A stretch of DNA of 16,958 nt from Oscillospiraceae bacterium (GTDB lineage: Bacteria; Bacillota; Clostridia; Oscillospirales; JAKOTC01), in contig DAOPZJ010000001.1 in the NCBI GenBank assembly GCA_035353335.1, positions 110,938 through 127,895 on the forward strand, written 5' to 3'. A program made the position numbers and the translations under genes. A model generated the notes under the pieces. That model did no database searches, was not told the DNA's origin, and saw nothing but the letters and a program-made list of their open reading frames with translations. Below, piece by piece: positions 6,839-13,608 of this stretch; the first letter of the stretch is position 1; each line of letters starts with the position of its first letter.

Positions 6839-8716
6839 ATGACAGCCGGAACCGGAACAAATACGAAATTATTCAACCGAATCTTTTGCGCAGCGATTGC
6901 GTTCGGATTGTTTCTGTGCGCGCTGGTGATGTTATACAGCCTGAATTATCACCGGATCAAAGGCATTAACGGTCCGCAAAATACCATTGCCGGACTGACG
7001 GAAATTGATTTTGAAAACGGTGAAACCGCCTATTTGGACGGTGTTTGGAAAATTTACGACAAAAGATTCATCATCAGCGATTCGGTCAAAAACCCGGAAG
7101 GAGACCGGTATGTCATCGTACCGAGTTATAAAGATAAAAACAGTTCCGGTGAGTCCTTTTTTTACGGCAGTTATGAGGTGACGCTGGTCACCGCAAGCCG
7201 AAAATCAGACCTTGCGATCTACATTCCGAATTCATGCGTCGCCTACAAGATATGGTTGAATGACCAGATGGTCGGAAGCAGCGGGGTGCTCGGCAAGACA
7301 GCTGAAACAGTGGTCGCCGATGTCGGATACAGCACGCTCTCTTTCGATCTTACCGAGAAGATTAACAATAAGCTCATCATCGAAGTCGCAACGCGCAAGT
7401 TCGGCGGGCTGTACATAACCCCGAGGATCACTTCTTACCATCTCCTTGAGAGTAATAATGCCTGGGACGAGACCGCTGCTTTTTTAATTTCGGGTATGCT
7501 GATTGCAAATGCGATCATCTTTATCATCCTTCGGCTTGTCGTCAAATATCGTCCTTTTACGGTTTGGTTTCCGCTGTCGTCATTGTTTTTCTTTGTGCGA
7601 CTCTTGATGACGCAGGATATGTTTCCTTCTTACCAGAAGGTATTCGGAAGCGCCTCGTATGAAAACGTCATTTTAGCCTCGGTTCTGGCTTCATTTATCT
7701 TCGTCTTTTCCACAACCATGTTCATTTTGGGCTTATGCGAATTTCAGCGCAAATGGGTCTCTTACGGACTCGCCGGCTATCTGGCAGTTGTCTATGCCGG
7801 CAGTTACATTTTATCTTTTGTTTCGATGGAGCGGTTTTCAATAATCCTCGCAACGCTGTTTGCCGCTGTGGTTCCGATCACATGCGGCGTCATCATGGTA
7901 CGGAAAGGATTATTGAACAGACAGACACTGATGCCGGTGCTGTTATATGCCTTTGTGACGCTGCTGCTCGGGATGAACGGAATGCACCTTGTCGGTTGGC
8001 TGATATTTCCGATGCGCAACCTCGGGCAGTACCTCTTTTTAGCATTAAGCTGGTATGTTGTCATCTTTTATGCTTTACGGATCCGCGGGATGTATGTGGA
8101 CTCCAAGAAACTCGCAGCTTCGGAGACCGCGCTGCTCAAGAGTAACGCCACCTTGATGTTGAGCCAGATCAAACCGCACTTTATCTACAACACGCTGACA
8201 ACAATTCAATCGATGATTAAGCTCAATCCCGATCAGGCTTATAACACAACAGGTATTTTTGCCTCTTATCTGCGTTCGAATATCTCTGCGCTCGACAGTT
8301 TTGAACCGGTGCTCCTTTCAAAGGAACTTGATAACGTACGTTCTTATGCCGATATCGAGCAGATTCGGTTCGGAGATAAGCTTCAGGTAATCTATGATAT
8401 CAACAGTCAGGGGTTCTTGCTGCCGCCGCTTACCATCCAGCCGCTCGTTGAAAACGCCATCAAGCACGGTATCAGAAAACGCTCCGGAAAGGGAACCGTC
8501 ACCGTCTCCACCCGTGAGGACGAAGATTTTTACTACGTCACGGTTGCTGATAACGGCGTCGGATTTTCTCCCGAGAATATAGACAGCACACTTTCGGTCG
8601 GACTGAAAAACATCGAATACCGGCTGCGCACCATCAGCAGAGGCCGGCTTGAAATAGACAGCAAACCTGGAGAGGGAACTGTCGTGCGTATCATTATTCC
8701 CAAAGAGGGCGCATGA
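6839..8716 (+). CDS. LytS/YehU-type sensor histidine kinase with 7TMR-DISM-like membrane domain
   Basis: A 625-residue sensor kinase. Residues about 12-34 form a first membrane helix. About 40-205 form an extracytoplasmic beta-rich sensor region. About 210-425 hold a cluster of some seven hydrophobic helices like the 7TMR-DISM class. A coiled segment leads to the phosphoacceptor box SQIKPHFIYNTL (His447) and an HATPase with N box PLVENAIKHG (Asn539), DNGVGF (Asp571) and VGLKNIEYRL. The PHFIYN motif places it in the His_kinase (LytS) family. The start at 6839 has AGAGG nine bases upstream; the frame extends to 6752, but that lies in the promoter. It is cotranscribed with the response regulator 53 bases downstream. 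The signal is unknown; the LytS link to envelope or metabolite sensing is only a family-level hint. Confidence 0.92.
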   Translation: MTAGTGTNTKLFNRIFCAAIAFGLFLCALVMLYSLNYHRIKGINGPQNTIAGLTEIDFENGETAYLDGVWKIYDKRFIISDSVKNPEGDRYVIVPSYKDKNSSGESFFYGSYEVTLVTASRKSDLAIYIPNSCVAYKIWLNDQMVGSSGVLGKTAETVVADVGYSTLSFDLTEKINNKLIIEVATRKFGGLYITPRITSYHLLESNNAWDETAAFLISGMLIANAIIFIILRLVVKYRPFTVWFPLSSLFFFVRLLMTQDMFPSYQKVFGSASYENVILASVLASFIFVFSTTMFILGLCEFQRKWVSYGLAGYLAVVYAGSYILSFVSMERFSIILATLFAAVVPITCGVIMVRKGLLNRQTLMPVLLYAFVTLLLGMNGMHLVGWLIFPMRNLGQYLFLALSWYVVIFYALRIRGMYVDSKKLAASETALLKSNATLMLSQIKPHFIYNTLTTIQSMIKLNPDQAYNTTGIFASYLRSNISALDSFEPVLLSKELDNVRSYADIEQIRFGDKLQVIYDINSQGFLLPPLTIQPLVENAIKHGIRKRSGKGTVTVSTREDEDFYYVTVADNGVGFSPENIDSTLSVGLKNIEYRLRTISRGRLEIDSKPGEGTVVRIIIPKEGA

Positions 8717-8769
8717 ATATTTTTTATTTCCAATAAGATTTCATATTCACGAAAGGATGTTAACCCGAA

Positions 8770-9591
8770 ATGTCAAAGCTGAGAATAGTCATTGTAGACG
8801 ACGAGCCATGGATTTTGTCGCATACGGAAATGGTCTGCGGTGAATTTTCGGACATAGAGGTCGTCGGGAAATTTACCGATCCAAAGGATTGTCTCGATTT
8901 TCTGGTGAAAGAGCAGGCCGATGCGGCAATTTTGGATATCGAAATGCCGGTGATGAACGGAATCGAACTCGGAGCGGAGATCAAAAGAATCCGCCCGGAG
9001 ATCGCGTTGATTTATTCCACCGGATACGACAATTATGCCCTTGAGGCATTCGGCATCAACGCGACAGCCTACATTCTCAAGCCATGCAGCAAAGAACGCG
9101 TGGCAAAGGCCATCGAGACAGCCCGCGCCATCGCAAAATATACAATGAGCCCTGTTTTCATCCGGACATTCGGTGAATTTGACGTTTTTGTCAACGATCT
9201 CCCCATCTATTTCAAAAACGCCAAATCAAAAGAATTGCTCGCCTTGCTTGTCGACAGGAGGGGCTCCACATTGACCGGCGAGCAGATCACCGGTTATCTC
9301 TGGGAAGATAAGCTTTATAATGATACCATCGGCTCCTACTTACGCCGGGCGATCATGAATCTCCGACAGACCCTTTCCGAGCACGGCATCGAGGATATAT
9401 TGATCGACGAACGCAACGCGAAGGCCGTTGACACGCAGAAGTTCGTCTGCGATTATTATCGGCTGATGGACGGAGACGCAGAGGCCATCGCAATGTATGA
9501 CGGGCGGTATATGACAAATTACTCCTGGGCAGAGGAAACCACCGCAATGATTGACAATAAAATTGACTATTACAGTCGCGGGAACGCATAA
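8770..9591 (+). CDS. SARP-like (SAPR) response regulator: receiver + winged-helix output
   Basis: A 273-residue response regulator. The receiver domain (1-120) keeps the acidic pair Asp10/Asp11, phosphoacceptor Asp56 (ILDIEMP), the Ser83/Thr84 switch position and Lys104 (LKP). The output domain (about 128-230) is an OmpR/SARP-type winged helix: FIRTFGEFDVFVND, KSKELLALLVDRRGS, IGSYLRRAIMNLRQTL. A short tail with DGRYMTNYSWAE resembles the start of a bacterial transcriptional activator (BTAD) domain that is otherwise missing. This architecture matches the two-component SAPR group. It is the likely partner of the upstream LytS-type kinase, although such kinases often pair with LytTR or AraC-type outputs. 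AAAGGA lies 12 bases before the ATG. OmpR/SARP-type domains bind direct repeats with 11-bp spacing, and such repeats occur at 9636-9676. Confidence 0.9.
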   Translation: MSKLRIVIVDDEPWILSHTEMVCGEFSDIEVVGKFTDPKDCLDFLVKEQADAAILDIEMPVMNGIELGAEIKRIRPEIALIYSTGYDNYALEAFGINATAYILKPCSKERVAKAIETARAIAKYTMSPVFIRTFGEFDVFVNDLPIYFKNAKSKELLALLVDRRGSTLTGEQITGYLWEDKLYNDTIGSYLRRAIMNLRQTLSEHGIEDILIDERNAKAVDTQKFVCDYYRLMDGDAEAIAMYDGRYMTNYSWAEETTAMIDNKIDYYSRGNA

Positions 9592-9613
9592 TTTTCAAAA
9601 GAATTTTGAAAAT
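9591..9613. repeat. perfect AT-rich inverted repeat after the response regulator
   Basis: ATTTTCAAAA - GAA - TTTTGAAAAT: 10-bp perfect arms with a 3-base centre, starting on the last base of the response regulator stop codon. It lacks a following T-run, so it is a poor intrinsic terminator. It could be an operator or an mRNA 3' hairpin. Confidence 0.6.
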
Positions 9614-9635
9614 AATTCAAAAAAGTGCAAAATTT

Positions 9636-9692
9636 ACACGATAGATACACGATATTTATACTTATTGTATACGGTGGCTATGCTAATATATC
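9636..9692 (+). promoter_or_regulatory. 11-bp phased direct repeats upstream of a candidate promoter
   Basis: ACACGATA occurs at 9636-9643 and again at 9647-9654, exactly 11 bp apart. Weaker copies continue the phase at 9658 (ATACTTAT) and 9669 (ATACGGTG), sharing A-AC at the same positions. A -10-like region follows: extended TGC-TAATAT at 9681-9689, or TATATC at 9687-9692 with TTGTAT at 9665-9670 and a 16-base spacer. An 11-bp repeat next to a -10 is the layout used by OmpR/SARP-type activators, and the gene just upstream encodes one. The promoter assignment is tentative. Confidence 0.45.
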
Positions 9693-9696
9693 GCTA

Positions 9697-9801
9697 AAGG
9701 GGTTGTGTACCCGCGCTTCCCCGACGGCTTTCATGCGGGCCGTCACATGAGTTTTTTGTTGTTCTCCTTTCACGCTTTTTCGCCCGAGGATTTCCCCGGG
9801 C
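9697..9801 (+). other. structured non-coding tract with overlapping hairpins
   Basis: This is part of a gene-free stretch of about 415 bases (9592-10006). GACGGC (9723-9728) can pair with GCCGTC (9739-9744), followed by a run of six T at 9752-9757. Alternatively CCCGC (9710-9714) can pair with GCGGG (9735-9739), which uses the loop and one stem base of the first hairpin. A further stem CGCCCG / CGGGCG lies at about 9781-9802. The tract could be a small RNA or an attenuator-like leader behind the 9665-9692 promoter, but it matches no RNA family I recognise. A short open frame from a GTG at 9705 crosses these hairpins and the terminator and does not look coding. Confidence 0.3.
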
Positions 9802-9826
9802 GAACATTCTTTTCAGAGGAAAATCG

Positions 9827-9850
9827 GCGGCTGAAAAGCCGCTTTTTTTT
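9827..9850 (+). terminator. Rho-independent terminator
   Basis: GCGGCT - GAAA - AGCCGC followed by eight T: a textbook terminator. It ends any transcript coming from the kinase-regulator operon or from the candidate promoter near 9690, so the M23 peptidase gene downstream probably needs its own promoter. Confidence 0.9.
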
Positions 9851-9911
9851 GATTTTAAAAAAAATCGCGGGACATTTTGTCAGAGAAGTTGTCAGGATTT
9901 TTGACGGTTGA

Positions 9912-9940
9912 TTGAAAACGGAGCAGAAATACTATATTGT
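9912..9940 (+). promoter_or_regulatory. candidate sigma-A promoter of the M23 peptidase gene
   Basis: TTGAAA (9912-9917), a 17-base spacer, then TATTGT (9935-9940). The -35 matches five of six bases and the -10 four of six. It lies after the terminator at 9827-9850 and about 60 bases before the peptidase ATG. Confidence 0.4.
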
Positions 9941-10006
9941 ATCAGTTCGGCACCGCTGCTTTGATTTTTCATTTTGTCGGCGGCGTTTTCATATGGGAGT
10001 AATAAC

Positions 10007-11113
10007 ATGTACACTCAAAAACCGTTTTTTAAATATATTATTACCTGTACGCTCGTCCTGTCCACGCTTTTTTCTTTCGCCGTGCCGGTCAAAAGCGAGT
10101 ATGATTCGCACGTATACGACTCCCTCGAATCCTTTTTGAGCGAACAAAATTCGCCAAAACCTTGTGCGTTCAGTACTGTCGGACAGAGTTCCCCGGAAAA
10201 GAAACTCATCAAATGGGTGGATTTCAAAGTGCCCGCAGCAGCGATGAAAAAGTCCATCGCGCTGGATATCGCGTCGCAGGAGAAAGAGATTCAGCTGCAT
10301 TTTATCGAGATGCTTGCGTATTTGGCGGCGAAAAACGGCAACAATTTCGGCAGTTATAAAAATCAACAGCTTGACGATCTCGCCGCGAAATTGAATTCGG
10401 GCAAAACCATAGAAGAACTGACCGAAAAGATGAACTATTACGATTATTACGTTGAGGCGTTTACCGCGGTGCTCGGCGGGTTCGTGGGATATTACGAAGT
10501 TGAAGTGCCGAATGCGGACGGGCAGGGCAAGCACTGGGAACAAAAATACGGCATCAAGGTGTTTGCTCCGATCGCCAAAGGGTTTTATTACGGGCATTAT
10601 GACGATTTCGGCACCGGGCGCGGCTACGGGTTTTCGCACCGCCACCTCGGCAACGACCTTGTCGGGTCGATCGGCACGCCGATTATCGCCGTTGAGAGCG
10701 GTGTGATCGAAGAGATGGGTTGGAACCAGTATGGCGGCTGGCGCATCGGCATTCGGTCGCTCGATTCCAAGCGGTACTATTACTATGCGCACATGCGCAA
10801 GGACTTCCCTTATAAAACGGGGCTTGCGGTCGGCTCGAAGATCAAAGCCGGCGATGTGATCGGCTATATGGGCCGAACCGGGTACAGCCGCAAAGAGAAC
10901 GTCAACGGCATGAATAAGACGCACCTGCATTTCGGCATGCAATTGATTTTCGATGAGTCGCAGAAGGACTGCATGAGCGAAATCTGGATTGACGTCTACG
11001 AGATCGTCAACCTGCTCGGCAACTGCCGTTCGGCAGTCGTCAAAGACCCCGAGACCAAGAATTATAACCGGGTTTATGATTTTAACGACTTGTCGTTTGT
11101 GCCGAGGGATTAG
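10007..11113 (+). CDS. secreted M23 (LytM) family peptidoglycan endopeptidase
   Basis: A 368-residue exported metallopeptidase. An N-terminal signal peptide or anchor (about residues 8-29) is followed by a helical region (about 75-165) with no recognised domain and a C-terminal LytM/M23 domain (about 185-320). All zinc-site motifs are present: HLGND (His213, Asp217), the catalytic-type His262 in YAHM and the HLH motif (His306, His308). It is therefore probably an active cell-wall endopeptidase. The start at 10007 has GGGAG seven bases upstream; an upstream in-frame TTG at 9974 has no such support. The gene stands alone, after a terminator. Its proximity to the kinase-regulator pair suggests a possible envelope link. 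A role in sporulation or germination is possible but not shown. Confidence 0.9.
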   Translation: MYTQKPFFKYIITCTLVLSTLFSFAVPVKSEYDSHVYDSLESFLSEQNSPKPCAFSTVGQSSPEKKLIKWVDFKVPAAAMKKSIALDIASQEKEIQLHFIEMLAYLAAKNGNNFGSYKNQQLDDLAAKLNSGKTIEELTEKMNYYDYYVEAFTAVLGGFVGYYEVEVPNADGQGKHWEQKYGIKVFAPIAKGFYYGHYDDFGTGRGYGFSHRHLGNDLVGSIGTPIIAVESGVIEEMGWNQYGGWRIGIRSLDSKRYYYYAHMRKDFPYKTGLAVGSKIKAGDVIGYMGRTGYSRKENVNGMNKTHLHFGMQLIFDESQKDCMSEIWIDVYEIVNLLGNCRSAVVKDPETKNYNRVYDFNDLSFVPRD

Positions 11114-11160
11114 CGAACGCAAAGTAAAAAGTAAAAATGAAAAATGAAGAGGTAAGGTAC
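11114..11160. repeat. A/T-rich short-repeat tract, possible half of a repeat element
   Basis: Directly after the peptidase stop there is a run of near-repeats (AAAGTAAAAAGTAAAAATG, AAAAATGAAGAGG). It resembles in style the arms of the palindromic element at 13511-13589, but no matching second arm is visible. No clear terminator for the peptidase gene is seen here. Confidence 0.3.
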
Positions 11161-11231
11161 CCTGCGAGGAATTTGGTAAAGAACGCCTTTATTAAGTTGA
11201 GAATTTGTTTATGTTCGGAATGTTAATCTCA

Positions 11232-11795
11232 TCAATGCCGAAAATTGTTCTGATAAACGAATTCCACATGATACGTTATCAGATAGAGGTATTCCATAAG
11301 GTCTATGGTGCGCTGACGGTAAGCCGAGGCGTAATTACTATTGATCATCACTGTGCCAAATGTGCCCATTCTTGATAGATCTCCCCCCATGCCTAAAGTG
11401 TTCTCGGTAAAAATCATGTCACCTTTTAGAGATTCCAGAAAAGCGGTTTGCGCATCGGAAAGCTCTTGAAGGCAGGCGGGGTCGATTTCACCGCTTTGAA
11501 CATAACCGCTCAGCAGATTGTACAGCTTTTCGTATTGGGATTCCATTTCGGATTTCCAAAGCGCGGCGTATTCGCCCGCAGACATATTCATTCCGGCGTT
11601 GCTGTCGTCGGAGGTTTGGAGTTTATTTTTATAATCATAATCGATATCATTGTTGCGAATGATTTCCGAAAATTCGTCGATATCTTCTTCGCCGACCAGA
11701 AAGCGACCGTAATACGGAGCGGTTTGGGTCGCCGGTGCACAGGCGGCAAGGAGCAACACGGCGAACAAAAAGAGAGCGATGTGTTTGGGTTTCAT
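11232..11795 (-). CDS. small lipoprotein, possibly LprI/DUF1311-like
   Basis: A 187-residue predicted lipoprotein. The signal peptide ends in lipobox LAAC (Cys19). The mature part has a low-complexity acidic linker and then a helical domain from about residue 70 (AGEYAALWKSEMESQYEKLYNLL split by one turn, LQELSDAQTAFLESL, YRQRTIDLMEYLYLI). The pattern of a Trp/Tyr-rich helix, then Q-x3-FL, then a YRxRT helix resembles LprI-type (DUF1311) domains, some of which inhibit lysozyme. I hold that only as a weak guess. A strong CAGGAGG ribosome binding site precedes the ATG. The Nudix gene lies 97 bases upstream on the same strand, separated by a palindromic repeat, so cotranscription is possible. 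Confidence 0.75.
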   Translation of the reverse strand: MKPKHIALFLFAVLLLAACAPATQTAPYYGRFLVGEEDIDEFSEIIRNNDIDYDYKNKLQTSDDSNAGMNMSAGEYAALWKSEMESQYEKLYNLLSGYVQSGEIDPACLQELSDAQTAFLESLKGDMIFTENTLGMGGDLSRMGTFGTVMINSNYASAYRQRTIDLMEYLYLITYHVEFVYQNNFRH

Positions 11796-11851
11796 AGAGG
11801 CCTCCTGTTATACGGTATGATTGAAATTGGTCGCGCGGCGAGTTATAGGAA

Positions 11852-11890
11852 CCACCCCGGCGCTGCGCGCCACCCCTCCACAGAGGGGAA
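11852..11890. repeat. REP-like double-hairpin repeat
   Basis: Two adjacent stems: GGCGC-TGC-GCGCC (11859-11871) and CCCCTC-CACA-GAGGGG (11873-11888), followed by AATTTTATAT. The wording (CACCCCGGCGCTGCGCGCCACCCCTCC split by these hairpins) is of the kind I recall as dispersed palindromic repeats in Oscillospirales-like genomes. It lies just after the Nudix stop and may also act as a weak terminator on the plus strand. Confidence 0.55.
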
Positions 11891-11892
11891 TT

Positions 11893-12384
11893 TTATATCA
11901 TCTTTTTCAATTTTAACTCATACTGCGGTTTGGTGATGTATTCGAGATATTGAATGCCGCCGTCGAAATTCAGGTAGGCGCGGTATTTCTCGATGAAATC
12001 GGGTACGATCAGATATTCCAAAACGTGGTCTTTGGGCACCCAACAATGCGCGGTGGTTTCGTCGGAAGGGCGGAATTCGCCCTGTTGATAGGTGCAGGTA
12101 AACCCGAAAACCACCTTGGTGGGAATTGTTCCGTAGCCGTTGTAACCCGGATAGGTGCAGGTATTGGACGTGACGCAAAACAGCTTTTGAACGGTGATAT
12201 CCATGTCGGCTTCTTCCTTGGTCTCGCGCACCACCGCGTCGATCAGGTTTTCACCGACCTCCACCTGACCGCCGGGAAACATCCAAACATCGTGACCTCG
12301 GCTTTTGAGCAGAAGAATTTCGTGGTTTTCGTTTTCGACAATGCCGAATGCGGCGACAATGTGTGTCGGGAACTGCTTTTCCAT
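11893..12384 (-). CDS. Nudix hydrolase
   Basis: A 163-residue Nudix protein from the chosen start. The Nudix box is GGQVEVGENLIDAVVRETKEEADM: it keeps G-x5-E-x7-RE-x2-EE, but the usual final Gly is Asp. These residues bind the catalytic metal, so pyrophosphohydrolase activity is likely; the substrate is unknown. The C-terminal part (PKDHVLEYLIVPDFIEKYRAYL) is family-typical. The start at 12384 is preferred because AGAGG lies about seven bases upstream; an ATG at 12402, six codons earlier, has no ribosome binding site. The promoter is at 12439-12467. A second, decayed Nudix gene lies at 13609-14073, but its sequence is distinct and does not look like a recent copy. Confidence 0.9.
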   Translation of the reverse strand: MEKQFPTHIVAAFGIVENENHEILLLKSRGHDVWMFPGGQVEVGENLIDAVVRETKEEADMDITVQKLFCVTSNTCTYPGYNGYGTIPTKVVFGFTCTYQQGEFRPSDETTAHCWVPKDHVLEYLIVPDFIEKYRAYLNFDGGIQYLEYITKPQYELKLKKMI

Positions 12385-12438
12385 CGTGATGCCTCTTTCC
12401 ATATGGTTTCTGATTTCTCGACAATAATATCCAAATTA

Positions 12439-12467
12439 ATTATAGATGCAATCAACCATAAATGCAA
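12439..12467 (-). promoter_or_regulatory. candidate promoter of the Nudix gene
   Basis: On the minus strand: TTGCAT (12467-12462), a 17-base spacer, TATAAT (12444-12439). The -10 is perfect and the -35 is weak. The predicted start is about 50 bases upstream of the ATG at 12384. Confidence 0.45.
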
Positions 12468-12529
12468 TATCTTCCAGTCGAGGGGAATGCAAAATTTTAG
12501 AATTGCAGATAATTTTTCGAAAAGGCAAG

Positions 12530-12558
12530 GTGATTTTCAAACGGGGATGTGGTATAAT
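12530..12558 (+). promoter_or_regulatory. extended -10 promoter of the amidohydrolase gene
   Basis: TGG-TATAAT (12550-12558) is a perfect extended -10. The -35 at 17-base spacing, GTGATT (12530-12535), is weak. The predicted start near 12565 supports the ATG at 12598 over the one at 12577, which would leave a leader of only about 12 bases. Confidence 0.6.
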
Positions 12559-12597
12559 CGGGGGAATGATTGGTGAATGGGAAGGCGGTATATTTCA

Positions 12598-13494
12598 ATG
12601 GAACGGGTTCAAAAAATCGATATTCATGTGCATACGGTACTTGAAAAGGGGATCCCCAGATTCACGGGCGATACCTTTACCACTCCCGAAGAGTTGTTTG
12701 TTTTTTATAAGCTGCTCGGCGTTGAAAAAGGCGTCGTTTTGCCGGGTGTCTCGCCCGAGGGGTCGTTTGACTCCAATAACAATAAAGAGGCCTATCAGGT
12801 TGTGCGCGAATATCCGCAGCAATTTTACTGGTTTTGCAACATCGATCCGCGCATGGGGAAAAACAGCCCCGACACGGACTTTTCGCATTTTATCAATTAT
12901 TACAAAGACCACGGGGCAAAAGGCGTCGGTGAGCTGACGGCGAATCTCTATTTCGACGACCCGCTGGTGTTGAATTTGTTTAAACACTGCGAGGCCTGCG
13001 AGATGCCGGTGACGTTTCATATCGGGTTCAAGGGCAATGACTACGGGTTGATTGACGAGCTGGGGCTGCCGCGTCTTGAAAAGATTTTAAAGATGTTTCC
13101 GAAGCTGAAGTTTTTGGGGCACTCCCAAAAATTCTGGTCGGAGATCAGCGGCGATGTCACCGAGGAAAAGCGCGGGCAGAACCTTCCGGGGAAAGTCACG
13201 CCCGGCGGGCGGGTCGTGGAGCTGATGCGCAGATATCCGAACCTGTGCGGCGATCTCTCAGCGGGAAGCGGATATAACGCGATTTCGCGCGATCCCGAAT
13301 TTTCATACGGATTTTTAGAGGAATTCCAAGACCGGCTGTATTACGGCACCGATGTCTGCAGCCCGCTGAACATCACCTGGGATATGATCAAACTTTCGGC
13401 GTTTTTGGACGAGGCGATGGAAAAGGGCAAAATCAGTTATGCGGCGTATAAAAAAATCTGCCGGACAAACGCATTGAGGTTGTTGGAACGATAA
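12598..13494 (+). CDS. amidohydrolase-family metal-dependent hydrolase (Amidohydro_2)
   Basis: A 298-residue TIM-barrel hydrolase. Near the N terminus DIHVH supplies the HxH metal motif. Later landmarks are the strand motif VTFHIGF, FLGHSQKFW and YYGTDVCSP, whose Asp is the usual last metal ligand and catalytic base. This is the layout of the PF04909 amidohydrolase group, which includes decarboxylases and hydrolases of many small molecules; the substrate cannot be deduced. The start at 12598 has AAGG about 12 bases upstream and fits the promoter at 12550-12558; an in-frame ATG at 12577 would add seven residues. It stands as a single gene. A palindromic repeat follows the stop by about 16 bases. 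Confidence 0.88.
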   Translation: MERVQKIDIHVHTVLEKGIPRFTGDTFTTPEELFVFYKLLGVEKGVVLPGVSPEGSFDSNNNKEAYQVVREYPQQFYWFCNIDPRMGKNSPDTDFSHFINYYKDHGAKGVGELTANLYFDDPLVLNLFKHCEACEMPVTFHIGFKGNDYGLIDELGLPRLEKILKMFPKLKFLGHSQKFWSEISGDVTEEKRGQNLPGKVTPGGRVVELMRRYPNLCGDLSAGSGYNAISRDPEFSYGFLEEFQDRLYYGTDVCSPLNITWDMIKLSAFLDEAMEKGKISYAAYKKICRTNALRLLER

Positions 13495-13510
13495 TAAGGG
13501 AAAAGTTTAG

Positions 13511-13589
13511 AGTGTAAAATGTAAAGTGACAGCTCCGTTATATTGTCGGGGGGCTGTCACTTTAAACTTTACCTTTTACATATTACACT
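13511..13589. repeat. MITE-like palindromic repeat element
   Basis: A 79-bp imperfect palindrome. The inner stem AAAGTGACAGC (13523-13533) pairs perfectly over 11 bp with GCTGTCACTTT (13553-13563). The ends AGTGTAA (13511-13517) and TTACACT (13583-13589) are also inverted. The right arm is about 14 bases longer than the left. No coding sequence is present. It may be a small non-autonomous mobile repeat that also serves as a bidirectional hairpin between the amidohydrolase and the Nudix pseudogene. Confidence 0.65.
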
Positions 13590-13608
13590 ATTATTTGTAG
13601 ATCAGTTC

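Noticed and set aside
9705..9911. A 68-codon open frame from GTG in the gap after the response regulator
   Set aside because: It crosses three hairpins and a strong terminator, lacks a ribosome binding site and has no family-like features.
9989..11122. A 377-codon open frame on the minus strand covering the whole M23 peptidase gene
   Set aside because: The plus-strand protein has a signal peptide and all zinc motifs. The antisense frame has no recognisable domain and is a by-product of GC-biased codon use.
11448..11936. A 162-codon plus-strand open frame opposite the lipoprotein gene
   Set aside because: It spans the lipoprotein gene, its ribosome binding site and the REP-like repeat; the minus-strand protein has a clear lipobox and SD.
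11950..12576. A 208-codon plus-strand open frame opposite the Nudix gene
   Set aside because: The minus strand carries a clear Nudix box; the plus frame runs through two promoters.
13523..13563. Intrinsic terminator for the amidohydrolase gene
   Set aside because: The stem is strong, but it is followed by TTTAAACTTTACC, not a clean T-run, and the wider symmetry looks like a repeat element. Some termination activity cannot be excluded.
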